Source of the DNA: an uncultured Saprospiraceae bacterium
GTDB taxonomy: Bacteria; Bacteroidota; Bacteroidia; Chitinophagales; Saprospiraceae
DNA length: 64,000 nt
Direction: 5' to 3'
Assembly: GCA_937951615.1 (NCBI GenBank)
Contig: CALFBH010000033.1
Location: 52,712-116,711, forward strand
A model generated the notes under the pieces. That model was not told the origin of the DNA. It saw nothing but the letters and a program-made list of their open reading frames with translations, and made no database searches. Below, in pieces: positions 16,476 through 25,888 of the stretch (its first letter is position 1; each line of letters begins with the position of its first letter). Position numbers and translations under genes: made by a program.

Positions 16476-18469
16476 TTAAACTGCGCTGCATTGCCCGGCG
16501 GCAAGCTACCCGCTGAATTAATCGTATTGTCAGCCTGATAAAGCTGATTGCCTATTGTGCCATTGACCGTAAGGAAAGCAGGACAAGAAGACGTACCTGT
16601 GGTAAAACTAAACGGACCAGCACATTCCGATAAGTCCGTCTGAATACCCGATGTAGGCGGTGTGTAAGAAGCCAGCGGAAAAGGGTTGTTTGTCGTAGCA
16701 TTCGTCGTGCCGCCTTCCAGTTGATTCACACCACTAAAAGTCCAGTTAGAAACATTAAAAACGCCAGCATTGGTCGGCTGATTATTATTGCGATAAGCCC
16801 AGCCATCTAGGTGATCCCAAGGCGTATTACTACCATCAGTATTCACATCGCCTAGCACATCAATCACCGTTCCATTATAAAATAATTCAACGGCATCATC
16901 GCCATTGATAAACATAGCATCGGTAATATAATCGGGATTAAAACCAAAAAAGGCAGCAAACTGTGCAGCATCAACAGTCACATAAAGATAAGTACCCGCA
17001 GTCACGCTTGTACTTGGAAAAGTAAATTCGGGCGTACCCGTTGTGCCAGCACCATTATTGGCAGAACTAAGACCGTAGAGGCTCAAATCTGAAATATCAT
17101 TCACGACATAAAGCTCGACGCCTTTGGGTGTGCCGCCTGTCAATGGACCATCATAAGCACCTGTGATGATGAGGTCTTCGCTGTTCAAAATAAGCGTATC
17201 GGTACATTGTCCGCAGACATAATACTCATAACTAGTCTGCGAGGCTAGTCCACTTAAAGTATAAGGATTGCTCACGCCCGATACAGTGGTACCTGTGCCT
17301 GGACTAAAGCCCGCCAATCCCCATTCCACATCAAAAGCAGTTTGCGTAGCACTCCAACTTAGCTCAGCCGAGCTACTGCCGATATTGCTAGCTGTGCCGT
17401 TAGTAGGCGCAGGGCAGGCAACAACAACATTTTCACAAACCAATAAATCCATCAAAACAGGGTAGTGGTCGGACATGATTTTAATTTCGTTTTCTAAGGG
17501 GACATTGCCTGCCGTAGCATCGGCATTCAATATGCCAGGACTGCCAAAAGTCTGATAACTTCCAGACACATAAGCAATCATATTATCCGCATTATTGATC
17601 GCCGGATTGATGAAAATATGGTCAAATCGATCATCCAAACCACCTGGAACACCATCATTGCCATACAGATTGATAGATTCACTTTGCCCTCTGGTGGCTT
17701 GTGTATATTTAAAGGCATTGCTGCTATTATTGCGCGTCCAGCCATTTTGTTTATCGTAAAGTCGCTGTGTATTTCCTGTACTGGTGAGGCTGCCGTAAGC
17801 TGGTTCACTGTAAGTAGAACCGCTGATATTATCACTATAAAAATTAAAATCTCCGGCTACGATGATATTGGTTGTTGCACTTAAACCATTGATGAAAGTC
17901 ATAATGTTGTTGGCTTCCAAATCCCGCAGGTCGCGGTCGGCAAGCTGATTCCCAGAAGCTTCATCTGTACTCGCTTTAAAATGACTGCTATACAACTCTA
18001 TCGGCACACCCGATACACCGCCGCAAGCAATGTCTATTGTCATCCGGTAGCGGGTAGTGGCGCGTGGCGCAATAGAGCCGCCGCTACTAGGGCGCGACAA
18101 TTCCTGCTGGGAAATAAAGTTGAGTACATCATCATTATAAATGAGCATATTGCCTAATGTTCCATAATTGGTATAGCCTGGAGCGTGGTTATAAGTCTTG
18201 CCGAGTGTGCCATTGGTATTCAATTCATTGACCAGCAAGGTCGCACCAGATAGATCTGTCATTTCCTGAATGAGAATAACATCTGCCTCAGTAGCTTCTA
18301 CAATCTGGCGAAAGTATCCAGCGCGTGCGGCATCATTGCCAAGGGCTGAGTTGTTGGATGGATTGGGATAATTGAGGATATTATAGGTCATGATAGTTAG
18401 TTCTGTCGAGGATTGGGCGTAGGCTGCCATACTGCCGATTAGGGCAATGAGTAGTAGTAAGTATTTCAT
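16391..18469 (-). CDS. Secreted endonuclease/exonuclease/phosphatase-fold protein with Fn3-like, lamin-tail-like and coathanger-stack domains
   Basis: 692 residues with a cleavable signal peptide ending near AYAQS. Residues about 25-345 show the EEP fold: TIMTYNILNYP, LIQEMTD, VAGDFNF and SDHYP near the end. Residues about 355-420 are a fibronectin type III-like segment (SSAELSWSATQTAFDVEWG). A lamin-tail-like domain follows (LIITGAYDGPLTGG, GVELYVVND). The last 60 residues match the 3-coathanger stack domain (FKAGQVICLENGFTIP). Likely surface or secreted DNase or phosphodiesterase. It lies downstream of susCD, separated by a terminator, suggesting a nutrient-scavenging locus. Confidence 0.85.
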   Translation of the reverse strand: MKYLLLLIALIGSMAAYAQSSTELTIMTYNILNYPNPSNNSALGNDAARAGYFRQIVEATEADVILIQEMTDLSGATLLVNELNTNGTLGKTYNHAPGYTNYGTLGNMLIYNDDVLNFISQQELSRPSSGGSIAPRATTRYRMTIDIACGGVSGVPIELYSSHFKASTDEASGNQLADRDLRDLEANNIMTFINGLSATTNIIVAGDFNFYSDNISGSTYSEPAYGSLTSTGNTQRLYDKQNGWTRNNSSNAFKYTQATRGQSESINLYGNDGVPGGLDDRFDHIFINPAINNADNMIAYVSGSYQTFGSPGILNADATAGNVPLENEIKIMSDHYPVLMDLLVCENVVVACPAPTNGTASNIGSSSAELSWSATQTAFDVEWGLAGFSPGTGTTVSGVSNPYTLSGLASQTSYEYYVCGQCTDTLILNSEDLIITGAYDGPLTGGTPKGVELYVVNDISDLSLYGLSSANNGAGTTGTPEFTFPSTSVTAGTYLYVTVDAAQFAAFFGFNPDYITDAMFINGDDAVELFYNGTVIDVLGDVNTDGSNTPWDHLDGWAYRNNNQPTNAGVFNVSNWTFSGVNQLEGGTTNATTNNPFPLASYTPPTSGIQTDLSECAGPFSFTTGTSSCPAFLTVNGTIGNQLYQADNTINSAGSLPPGNAAQFKAGQVICLENGFTIPVSADFSAEIEGCN

Positions 18470-18585
18470 GTCTTTATTTTTGTTTGGTATAAAACGCTGG
18501 CTAAGGTAGGATATATATACTAAAAGGCGAGATGATTTTTAAATAAAACTTACAGCTTCAAAGGATAAGAGAACAATAAAAAAAT

Positions 18586-18622
18586 CCCGAATTTCTGAAA
18601 GCTCAGAAATTCGGGAGTACAT
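18586..18622 (-). terminator. Hairpin terminator after susD
   Basis: Perfect 13-bp arms (18586-18598 and 18603-18615) around a 4-base loop. On the minus strand the stem is followed by a run of T residues (the A run at 18578-18584). It would end transcription of the susCD unit before the nuclease-like gene. Confidence 0.8.
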
Positions 18623-18694
18623 CAGGCTTCCAGCCTAGTTTCAGTGGCAATCACTATTGTCCTAATCACCAATCACCAGTTACCAAATCACCAA

Positions 18695-20002
18695 TCAATT
18701 CTCACTAACAGGACGAGGCATCTGTTCCCAGACATCATCCCCTACACGATCCAAAGGCAAATCACCCAATCTTCCATAACGGCGCATGTCCACCCAGCGG
18801 TGTCCTTCGCCCCATAGAGACAGCCATCTTTGCGTCAGCAGCTCATCGACCAGTGAAGCATCATCTGTGGCGCCCATGTAGATGTCCAGACCATTTTGTG
18901 TCCGAATAACATTCAGTGCTGTTTCAGCAGCAGCATTATCAAAGCCGATATTGGCTTCCGCCGAAATGAGGACCAATTCTTCATTTCTGATTAGTGGAAT
19001 ATTATCGGACAAGTCTTTATACACGACCACGTCATAATCGCCAGTCAGTCCATCTAGTGTCAATGCCGCATCACGAAGTGCAACCTTTGAATTACGGGCA
19101 TCCATCGGGTCTAATGCAGCTGGGAAAGAAGGATGTGCAATAATCGCATCTGCCTGATTCGTCGGGCGAAATACAGGATTAGAAACCTCACCACCTGCTG
19201 TAGAGAAATAAAGCGCAGGTCCAGTATTCAAATCACCGCCAGCCATCATAAAAGATTCAGCCAATGCAGTTCTCGCTTTAGCTTTGTCGCCCTGATAAAC
19301 AGCTACACGTGCCGCCAAAGCTCTGTTGAAGTGACTGAACGTTTCGGGCGTATCAAAGCCAGCAAAACCGCCAGACAAAGAGAAGCGAAAACTTGAGCCA
19401 GTCAAAGACTGATTCGCAGCATCTAGCAAACTCATAATGCTGGTCAGTGCAGCATCATAATCAACAAAAGCACCCAGATTGTCAGGGTCAGCAACATCTA
19501 GGCGAATACCATTTTGATATTGTAAATTAGAAGCCAATAACAGCTCATAAGCCTGAATCGTTTGTGCAAAACCCTTATAGCCTGCAATATCCGCCGCGCT
19601 CAATCCTGGTGCAGCATTATCAACAGCCTCTAAGAGTATATTGCAATTTTTAATCGTGCGGTATCTGCCAAAATATGGTCTTGTACCATAAAATCCTGCA
19701 TTGTCCAACTGCGATTCTTCTCTACCCAGCAATTCACCAGTATAACGCGGATCAGAACCCGTAAAGAACCAGTAATCGCGTCCGATGATAGAGGTGACAT
19801 CATAGTAGAAACCAATTTCCTGTCCCATCAGGGATTCGATACCTGTGACCAAAGTCTGCAATTCACTCGCAGAAGCACCTTCCAGAATATCTTCCAGACT
19901 GGTACCATTCGGATCTGGTATTTCGTCAATATTACAGCTTGTCCACAGGGTCAGACTAAAGACAGCGGTTAGTATGAATAATTTATTGAATGAAAATTTC
20001 AT
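18695..20002 (-). CDS. SusD/RagB-family outer-membrane nutrient-binding lipoprotein
   Basis: 435 residues with lipobox LWTSC near residue 22, so it is predicted to be lipid-anchored and surface exposed. The TPR-rich fold of SusD proteins is indicated by ALAARVAVYQGD and by the C-terminal RWLSLWGEGHRWVDMRRYG, the typical SusD ending. It pairs with the TonB-dependent SusC just upstream (30-base gap) to form the lid of an import complex. Substrate not readable from sequence; no glycoside hydrolases are nearby, which argues against a polysaccharide locus. Confidence 0.93.
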   Translation of the reverse strand: MKFSFNKLFILTAVFSLTLWTSCNIDEIPDPNGTSLEDILEGASASELQTLVTGIESLMGQEIGFYYDVTSIIGRDYWFFTGSDPRYTGELLGREESQLDNAGFYGTRPYFGRYRTIKNCNILLEAVDNAAPGLSAADIAGYKGFAQTIQAYELLLASNLQYQNGIRLDVADPDNLGAFVDYDAALTSIMSLLDAANQSLTGSSFRFSLSGGFAGFDTPETFSHFNRALAARVAVYQGDKAKARTALAESFMMAGGDLNTGPALYFSTAGGEVSNPVFRPTNQADAIIAHPSFPAALDPMDARNSKVALRDAALTLDGLTGDYDVVVYKDLSDNIPLIRNEELVLISAEANIGFDNAAAETALNVIRTQNGLDIYMGATDDASLVDELLTQRWLSLWGEGHRWVDMRRYGRLGDLPLDRVGDDVWEQMPRPVSEN

Positions 20003-20032
20003 TGTATTATATTTTAATATTTTTAGGTCAAG

Positions 20033-23002
20033 TTAGAATGTGGCTGTTACGTGGAAATTGAAACGCTTGGCAGAAGGGAACGGCGTCACCTCTACACCAG
20101 TCGATAATCCACCTGAACCGAAATTTGATACTTCAGGATCGTAACTGTTGTACTCAAAAAAGTTCAGCAAATTTGTACCAGAAAAGCCAACTTTCAAACG
20201 CATCAAATCATTGAACGTTGATTTAGGAATGTTGTAGAACAAACCAATTTCACGCAATCTCACATAACTGGCATCTTCGATATAAGGCGCTGTATTTACA
20301 CCCAACTGGCTGAGGCGGTAGTCGCCATTGCCCAATGCGCCTTCAGGATCCAATTCTACATCATCAAAATCATGCGTGGTGTTGTTCAAATCGAAGAGCA
20401 AAGTAGAAAGGTTGATGTTTTTGCCACCTTTTTTCCAGTGTACAAGGAAAGTTAAATCAACATCTTTATAGCTCAATTGATTATAAAAAGAAGTCTGAAA
20501 ATCAGGTTCAGCATCGCCGTATAATTGCAGCGTTGGCTCGCCTGTTCCGTTAAGCGTGATGTCAGGATTCGCGCCTACACCGATAACGGCAGTTGGGCTG
20601 TATCCTTCTTTCACCATAAAGTTTCCTAAGAAATCAGCGAAACCACCTGTCGTAAAAGCAGGAACGGATAATCTGGTTACTTCTGCATTATTTTTCCACC
20701 AGTTTACACGAGAGAACCAGTCGAAGTCTTCGCCATCAATCACTTTGGCATTCAAACCAATTTCTAAACCTCTATTCTGCAATTCTGCTGCATTGGTCAC
20801 CTGACTGGTAAAACCAGAAGAAGTCGGCACATCAGCATTCAATAATAAATCAGAAACAGACTTGACATAATACGTCGCATCCAATAAGATTCTATTGTTG
20901 AGGAAACCCAGATCGAAACCAAATTCTACCTCAGTTTGTCTTTCCGGTCCTACTGCTGAATTACCTTGTAAGCTACCAATCGTTACACCCGCCATACCAT
21001 CTACAATGGTAGATCCGAAAGAAGTAAATTTAGCACCAAACTGAGGGAAGTTACCAGATTGTCCATAAGCAGTTCTGACTTTGAACTGGCTCAATACACC
21101 ATCCTGTGGCAAGAAACCAAATTCATGGAGATTAACAGCTACAGAAGCTTTTGGATAATAAAAAAGCTGATTCGCATCACTATTATTAGAAGACTTATCA
21201 CCTCTAAGTCCAACAGTCAACATCACCTTGTCATCCCAGTTCAACTCTTCCTGTACGAAAAAGCCTTTATCTTTTTGTAATAGACGAGTTTGTGTAACGT
21301 TTCTTGAACCACCCTGATCTAGGTTGGTTTGCGAGCCAATCATATCAAATGCTTCCCCCAAAATTGTATTTCTATTGAAGCTCTCTTGTGTCAAACCCAA
21401 CTGCGTTCTGAAATTCAGACCACTATCAGTGTATAAAGAGTGTACTAGGAAAGCTGCAACATTTGAATTGAAATTATTCGTACTTCCCTGTACAGAAACG
21501 CCGTTCAAACCAGCACCATCGCGTTGGAATTGCAAGTCATTCGGAAAGAGGGCAGATGTAGCCAGATTATAATAATCAATTCCACCTCTAAGGATCAGGC
21601 GGAGGTTATTATTATCATTGGTGAATAATTTGGCTGTAGCCGAACCACCACCAAGCAGGCGATTTACTTTTTCATTATTGGTCACCTTGGCAGCCGTTTC
21701 CAAAAAGTTGGATGGCGCGTAAGGATTAGCAGGGTATACACCTTCCGAATCGGGCAATAATTGTGCGAAAGAAGGCGTAGAGGTAAAGGAGATACCCATA
21801 GTGGTACCAGAATTGTCATTATTGAAAAAACCTCTGTCGGCAGAAGAATTAATATAAGCCGTTGTTGTGCTGAGGTCCAACCATTCTGTCAGTTTGTGAT
21901 TTATATTGATCCGTGCAGAAGTTTTGTCATAACCTGTATTCTCTACAATACCGTCTTCATTTTTATAGGTTGTACCAATAAAGAATTTAGTCTTATCGCT
22001 ACCACCTCTGATAGACAGGCGTGAAGTAGCAAGCAGTCCTTTATTGCCATATAATAACTCTTCATAATTATTAATCGGTCCGGCACGGAACTCGTCAATA
22101 GCATCTACAAAATTGGAATTGAGCACACGATCTTCTGTCCATTCGCGTTGTCCTAGTGGATTCAGCATTTCAGTCCAGCCGATAGACTGTCCAAACTGTA
22201 CTTCAGTGGGTCCGGCTTTTCCTTTTTTAGTGGTAATAATAACAACACCACCAGAGGCACGAGAACCATATTGAGCAGCAGCAGAAGCACCTTTCAGAAT
22301 TTCAATGTTCTCAATATCTTCAGGATCAATATCTGCAAGGCGATTGGATGGGTTGTCCTGATTGGACGTACTACCACCCGATGAAGCTCTTGAAACACTG
22401 TTCAATCCCGCAGGTATCGCAGAGTTGTCTATATAGACACCATCAATGATAAAAAGCGGCTGAGAAGAACCGTTGATAGAAGTCGTTCCACGCAGTTTTA
22501 CGGAAATACCGCCACCTGGCGCACCCGAACTTGCTCGAATTTCAGCTCCTTTGAATTTGCCATATAGGGCAGCATCTGTGGTAGTTGGGACAGTAACACC
22601 CGTCAGCTCGGCAGCAGAAATAGAGGCAACGGAGTTGGCTAGATTACTTCTTTTTACAGAAGTTGCCAAACCAGTAACGACGATTTCATCCAGCTCTGTA
22701 GCGCTATCAGATAAAACGATACTGTAAGAAGATGAGCCATCAATCGCCTGCTCTATGGTGGAAAATCCAACATAGTCAAATTGCAGTGCAGTAGCTCCGT
22801 CAGGCACTTTGAGTGAATATTTTCCATCAATGTCCGTGATGGTGCCAATGGGCGTTCCTTTGACGCTGACACTTACCCCAATCAGTGGGATATTGTCGCT
22901 ATCCGTCACTGTACCGCTCACGGTAGTTTGTGCAACAGCAGTGCTTGAAATCAGCATGACTGCAAGCAGCAGTACATACATTCTAGTAAAAATGTGTTTC
23001 AT
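20033..23002 (-). CDS. SusC/RagA-family TonB-linked outer-membrane transporter
   Basis: 989 residues from the ATG at 23002, which opens a clean signal peptide (MKHIFTRMYVLLLAVMLISS); an in-frame upstream extension of 40 residues lacks this character and is rejected. Order: signal peptide; carboxypeptidase-D regulatory-like domain (VSGTVTDSDNIPLIGVSVSV); plug with LDEIVVTGLA and GASAAAQYGSRASGGVVII; large beta-barrel ending in FNFHVTATF. Works with the adjacent SusD in TonB-driven uptake. Confidence 0.96.
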   Translation of the reverse strand: MKHIFTRMYVLLLAVMLISSTAVAQTTVSGTVTDSDNIPLIGVSVSVKGTPIGTITDIDGKYSLKVPDGATALQFDYVGFSTIEQAIDGSSSYSIVLSDSATELDEIVVTGLATSVKRSNLANSVASISAAELTGVTVPTTTDAALYGKFKGAEIRASSGAPGGGISVKLRGTTSINGSSQPLFIIDGVYIDNSAIPAGLNSVSRASSGGSTSNQDNPSNRLADIDPEDIENIEILKGASAAAQYGSRASGGVVIITTKKGKAGPTEVQFGQSIGWTEMLNPLGQREWTEDRVLNSNFVDAIDEFRAGPINNYEELLYGNKGLLATSRLSIRGGSDKTKFFIGTTYKNEDGIVENTGYDKTSARININHKLTEWLDLSTTTAYINSSADRGFFNNDNSGTTMGISFTSTPSFAQLLPDSEGVYPANPYAPSNFLETAAKVTNNEKVNRLLGGGSATAKLFTNDNNNLRLILRGGIDYYNLATSALFPNDLQFQRDGAGLNGVSVQGSTNNFNSNVAAFLVHSLYTDSGLNFRTQLGLTQESFNRNTILGEAFDMIGSQTNLDQGGSRNVTQTRLLQKDKGFFVQEELNWDDKVMLTVGLRGDKSSNNSDANQLFYYPKASVAVNLHEFGFLPQDGVLSQFKVRTAYGQSGNFPQFGAKFTSFGSTIVDGMAGVTIGSLQGNSAVGPERQTEVEFGFDLGFLNNRILLDATYYVKSVSDLLLNADVPTSSGFTSQVTNAAELQNRGLEIGLNAKVIDGEDFDWFSRVNWWKNNAEVTRLSVPAFTTGGFADFLGNFMVKEGYSPTAVIGVGANPDITLNGTGEPTLQLYGDAEPDFQTSFYNQLSYKDVDLTFLVHWKKGGKNINLSTLLFDLNNTTHDFDDVELDPEGALGNGDYRLSQLGVNTAPYIEDASYVRLREIGLFYNIPKSTFNDLMRLKVGFSGTNLLNFFEYNSYDPEVSNFGSGGLSTGVEVTPFPSAKRFNFHVTATF

Positions 23003-23256
23003 ACTAAGTTTGTTTTTGTTATATAAAATGGGCTTTGTTATTTTCCAAAGCATAGCAATATTAAACAATTTAGGTAGAAAGGAGTTAAAGAGTATATTTA
23101 AATAACTATCAAAAACGACCAATTACCTTACAATAATCCTGAATATTGTTGAAACGACAAAGTATTTTATCATATTTGAATGTATTGTGATGGTAGAATG
23201 ACGTATTTTAGGAAACTCATTCCGATAATCATCGGGACAAATTCAAGAAAAAATAG

Positions 23257-23703
23257 ATGAATATACGACTGACAACAAAGGTAGAACAGGATTATAAAAC
23301 AGTCTATAAAGGATTTAATAAAGACTTATTTGTGGCTTTAAAACCACCTCTGTTGCCCTTAGAGCTTCGCCGATTTGATGGTAGTAAAACAGGCGATGAA
23401 GTACATATCCGACTAGGCAAAGGCTGGCTGTCGCAGGACTGGAATGCACTGATTATAGAAGATAAAATGACGGATAAGGAAGCCTGGTTTATTGACGAAG
23501 GAACGACCTTGCCCTTTTTCCTCAAAAGCTGGCGACATCGGCATCTGATTGTCAAGGCAGACACTGGTGCATTGATTGTAGATGACATCACCTACAAAAC
23601 TCCAACTTGGCTGACAGATTATTTGCTGTATCCGGTGATGTGGCTGCAGTTTGCTGCAAGGAAGCCAGTGTATCGGCGGGTTTTTAAAAATAAACGGAAT
23701 TGA
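23257..23703 (+). CDS. SRPBCC/START-like ligand-binding protein
   Basis: 148 residues. The pattern of long beta strands with WNALIIEDKMTDKEAWFIDEG and SWRHRHLIV is that of COG4276-like SRPBCC proteins, which bind small hydrophobic ligands. The last two codons and the TGA stop lie inside the terminal inverted repeat of a MITE-like insertion. If the insertion and one target copy are removed, the frame would continue after KNK as SSKK and stop at a TAG, so the insertion changed only the extreme C-terminus. Confidence 0.75.
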   Translation: MNIRLTTKVEQDYKTVYKGFNKDLFVALKPPLLPLELRRFDGSKTGDEVHIRLGKGWLSQDWNALIIEDKMTDKEAWFIDEGTTLPFFLKSWRHRHLIVKADTGALIVDDITYKTPTWLTDYLLYPVMWLQFAARKPVYRRVFKNKRN

Positions 23704-23824
23704 CCATTAATTGATTTGCACGCCTATTTCGCAAAAGCGGTGGGTTTAAACCCACCGCTTTTGCGAAATAGGCGGATGGAAAGCTCATCTTTTTAGCACC
23801 TGAACCAATTAATGGTCAATTCCG
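23695..23824. mobile_element. MITE-like element, copy 1, with 8-bp target duplication
   Basis: Perfect 19-bp terminal inverted repeats: cggaattgaccattaattg at 23695-23713 and its complement at 23806-23824. Flanked by an 8-bp direct repeat aaaataaa at 23687-23694 and 23825-23832. The interior holds a perfect 54-bp palindrome (23721-23774). No ORF is present, so movement would need a transposase from elsewhere. Related copy at 24542-24723. Confidence 0.9.
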
Positions 23825-23895
23825 AAAATAAAAGTAGCAAAAAGTAGCACAGACATTCCTGTCTGTTCATAAAGGAAGAAGAAGGAACAGCAAAA

Positions 23896-24417
23896 ATGAA
23901 GATTCGAATTAGTACTATAAATGACCTCCAAATACTCACTCGCATCAGCGAGCAGAGTTTCCGTGAGGCTTTTGAAAATAATAATACATCGTCGGAAAAT
24001 TTTGAAGAATACGTGAAAAAGGCTTTTTCAGCAGCACAATTACAAAACGAAATAGAATCGTCGGATAGTATATTTTTACTAGCAGAAGATCAAGACAAAG
24101 AAGCCATTGGCTATGGCAAATTACGCCAAGACAATCGGAGAAAAGACCTGCTAAACGGATTAGACTGTATAGAGATAGAACGGATTTACGCGCTTAAAAA
24201 ATACTGGGGCAAAGGTGTAGGCAAAGCTTTGATGTTGAAGATGCTGGAACTGACCAAGGAGCAAGGTTACCAACACATCTGCCTGTCAGTCTATGAAGAA
24301 AACCCAAAAGCAATCCGTTTCTATGAGAAATTCGGATTTAAATCAGTTGGTATAGTCGAATTTAAATTGGGCGATGTTATAGAAGATGATGTGTTGATGC
24401 TGAAAGAGGTGAAGTAA
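23896..24417 (+). CDS. GNAT-family N-acetyltransferase
   Basis: 173 residues with the full GNAT fold: N-terminal strand-helix, IEIERIYALKKYWGKGVGKAL containing the acetyl-CoA-binding R/Q-x-x-G-x-G/A loop (WGKGVGKAL), and C-terminal ENPKAIRFYEKFGFK. The acceptor is unknown; many relatives acetylate small amines or antibiotics. It stands alone between two MITE-like elements. Confidence 0.92.
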   Translation: MKIRISTINDLQILTRISEQSFREAFENNNTSSENFEEYVKKAFSAAQLQNEIESSDSIFLLAEDQDKEAIGYGKLRQDNRRKDLLNGLDCIEIERIYALKKYWGKGVGKALMLKMLELTKEQGYQHICLSVYEENPKAIRFYEKFGFKSVGIVEFKLGDVIEDDVLMLKEVK

Positions 24418-24456
24418 TAGGTGTCGTTTCGACTTCGCTCAAGGACCTGTATTGCA

Positions 24457-24515
24457 GTTGATTGAGCGGAGCCGAAATCAACTTTCAGTGTTGTCCTCGA
24501 CTCCGCTCGGACAAC
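24457..24515. repeat. Two 26-bp stem-loop repeats (GAGCGGAGYCGAA family)
   Basis: Copies at 24457-24482 and, inverted, at 24490-24515; a third lies at 24755-24780. Each has GTTG, two variable bases, TGAGCGGAGYCGAA (or a near variant), two bases complementary to the first pair, then CAAC. The variable pairs here are AT/AT and TC/GA. The stem is conserved while its sequence varies. Confidence 0.8.
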
Positions 24516-24541
24516 TATAGTTCCATTGGCTTAATTCTTTT

Positions 24542-24723
24542 CGGAATTGACCATTAATTGGTTCACCGATTACCCCGAAGGGTGTAAAATGTTTATAGCC
24601 CTGCAATTTGCCCGTTAGATGCGACTCTGTAGGAGTCGAACCAGTCTCGCGCTTAGGATTTTCTATAAACATGTCATCCCTTCTGGATGATTTAATGCTT
24701 GAACCAATAAATGGCTAATTCCG
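24542..24723. mobile_element. MITE-like element, copy 2, with 8-bp target duplication
   Basis: Left end cggaattgaccattaattg (24542-24560) followed by gttca; right end is an imperfect complement (24705-24723). Flanked by the 8-bp direct repeat attctttt (24534-24541 and 24724-24731). The interior differs from copy 1: it includes an inner inverted pair, tgtttatag and ctataaaca. No ORF of its own. Confidence 0.88.
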
Positions 24724-24754
24724 ATTCTTTTTAATTTTTGGTCGGCAAATTGCA

Positions 24755-24780
24755 GTTGATTGAGCGGAGCCGAAATCAAC
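24755..24780. repeat. 26-bp stem-loop repeat (GAGCGGAGYCGAA family)
   Basis: Third copy in this area, with GTTGAT and ATCAAC as stem ends. It lies immediately after the end of the 24790 gene. Confidence 0.8.
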
Positions 24781-24789
24781 TGACTGAAA

Positions 24790-25806
24790 TCACTGAAAAG
24801 CATTTTTCCGTTTCGTCCATTCCTCATACAAAGCGACAGAAATGAATATTTTTGCGGCATAATTTTCCTGTTTTGCCATATTGTTCAGGGCATTATACTC
24901 TAGTCCAAAACCAAGATTGAAACTATTATTATAATGGGCTTCTATGCCAAATAAAGGATGTTTGAATAACTCCAGATCAACATTGACAGGTGAGGCATGA
25001 AAGACCGAAACACCCCAGAAACCATTAAAATTTTTGAGGTGATAATCAAAACCAACAACCTGCACCATCAGATAAACGCTGCTATTGTTTTCCTGAAAAC
25101 CAGCCAGAGACGGAGAGGCCACGGACATGATGGGATTCGCAAGTAGAATCAACTCACCACGAGCAGGCGGAAGAATGAGTCCCAAATTACCTGTTTTTTT
25201 GAGCCTTCTTTTATCGCGTAAAGCAGCTACACCACCATTGACGAAGTACTCCAATATATTGCGATTGCGATAGCCATAAGCATATTTTTTATCGTATAAT
25301 TCGCGGGTGCTTTTGATTTCTGCGAGCACGTTTTCACTAAGATTCAGTTTAATTTTATCTTCATAAGTATCAATAATTGCTTCCGCAAGTTCATCCCATT
25401 CCTGCTGATATTTTAGAAAGTAGGCAGAGGTTTTGAGCGTAGCATCTTGTTCTGCTTCTTCAATATTATAGAGCAAAGCATCTTTTAAACGTATCCTTCT
25501 CGACATAGCGTCATAGAGGTCATAAACCAGGCTATAATTATAATTCAGAAAAGCATCTGCACCTTCCAGTGATTTGTAATTATAAAGTTCTAAAAGATAA
25601 TCGGGCATAAGATTGGCGGCATCCTGCGTACTGACTTTATAAAAAGGACTTGCAATATCCAGGAAGTACTTATAATCTTGTTGCTGTGTGGCATCAACAG
25701 TCTCTGCCTTTGCTTTCAAAGCCTCATAAGCCGACTGAATATCCTGCGCCTGCCCATACTGAACATAGAAAAAACAGATGAATAATACGGGGAGATAGTG
25801 CTTCAT
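24790..25806 (-). CDS. Secreted protein of unknown function
   Basis: 338 residues with a signal peptide (cleavage likely after GQAQ). The mature part is helical for about 190 residues, with many Tyr, Asp and Glu, and then becomes strand-rich (LGLILPPARGELILLANPIM, SSVYLMVQVVGFDYHL, SFNLGFGLEYNAL), suggesting an outer-membrane or periplasmic beta domain. I do not recognise the family. Two-gene minus-strand run with the hydrolase-fold gene upstream, separated by a repeat spacer. Confidence 0.7.
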   Translation of the reverse strand: MKHYLPVLFICFFYVQYGQAQDIQSAYEALKAKAETVDATQQQDYKYFLDIASPFYKVSTQDAANLMPDYLLELYNYKSLEGADAFLNYNYSLVYDLYDAMSRRIRLKDALLYNIEEAEQDATLKTSAYFLKYQQEWDELAEAIIDTYEDKIKLNLSENVLAEIKSTRELYDKKYAYGYRNRNILEYFVNGGVAALRDKRRLKKTGNLGLILPPARGELILLANPIMSVASPSLAGFQENNSSVYLMVQVVGFDYHLKNFNGFWGVSVFHASPVNVDLELFKHPLFGIEAHYNNSFNLGFGLEYNALNNMAKQENYAAKIFISVALYEEWTKRKNAFQ

Positions 25807-25888
25807 TTTTGTTGTGTTGAGGTGTTGAAGTGTTGTCGTGTTGTCGTGTTTTACTTCAACACCTCAACACGACAACACCTCAACACAT
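25807..25888. repeat. Tandem repeat array, inverted halves
   Basis: Left half has GTGTTGAGGTGTTGAAG-type units, right half has CTTCAACACCTCAACACG-type units; the halves are complementary around gtgttttac, so the spacer can form a long hairpin. Same style as the trpD-trpC spacer. Confidence 0.8.

Noticed and set aside
23003..23122. 40-residue upstream extension of SusC
   Set aside because: The signal peptide begins at the ATG at 23002 and the extension has no signal character.
23721..23774. 54-bp palindrome as transcription terminator
   Set aside because: It has no T-run at its end and lies in an element with TIRs and a target duplication, so it is better explained as MITE interior.
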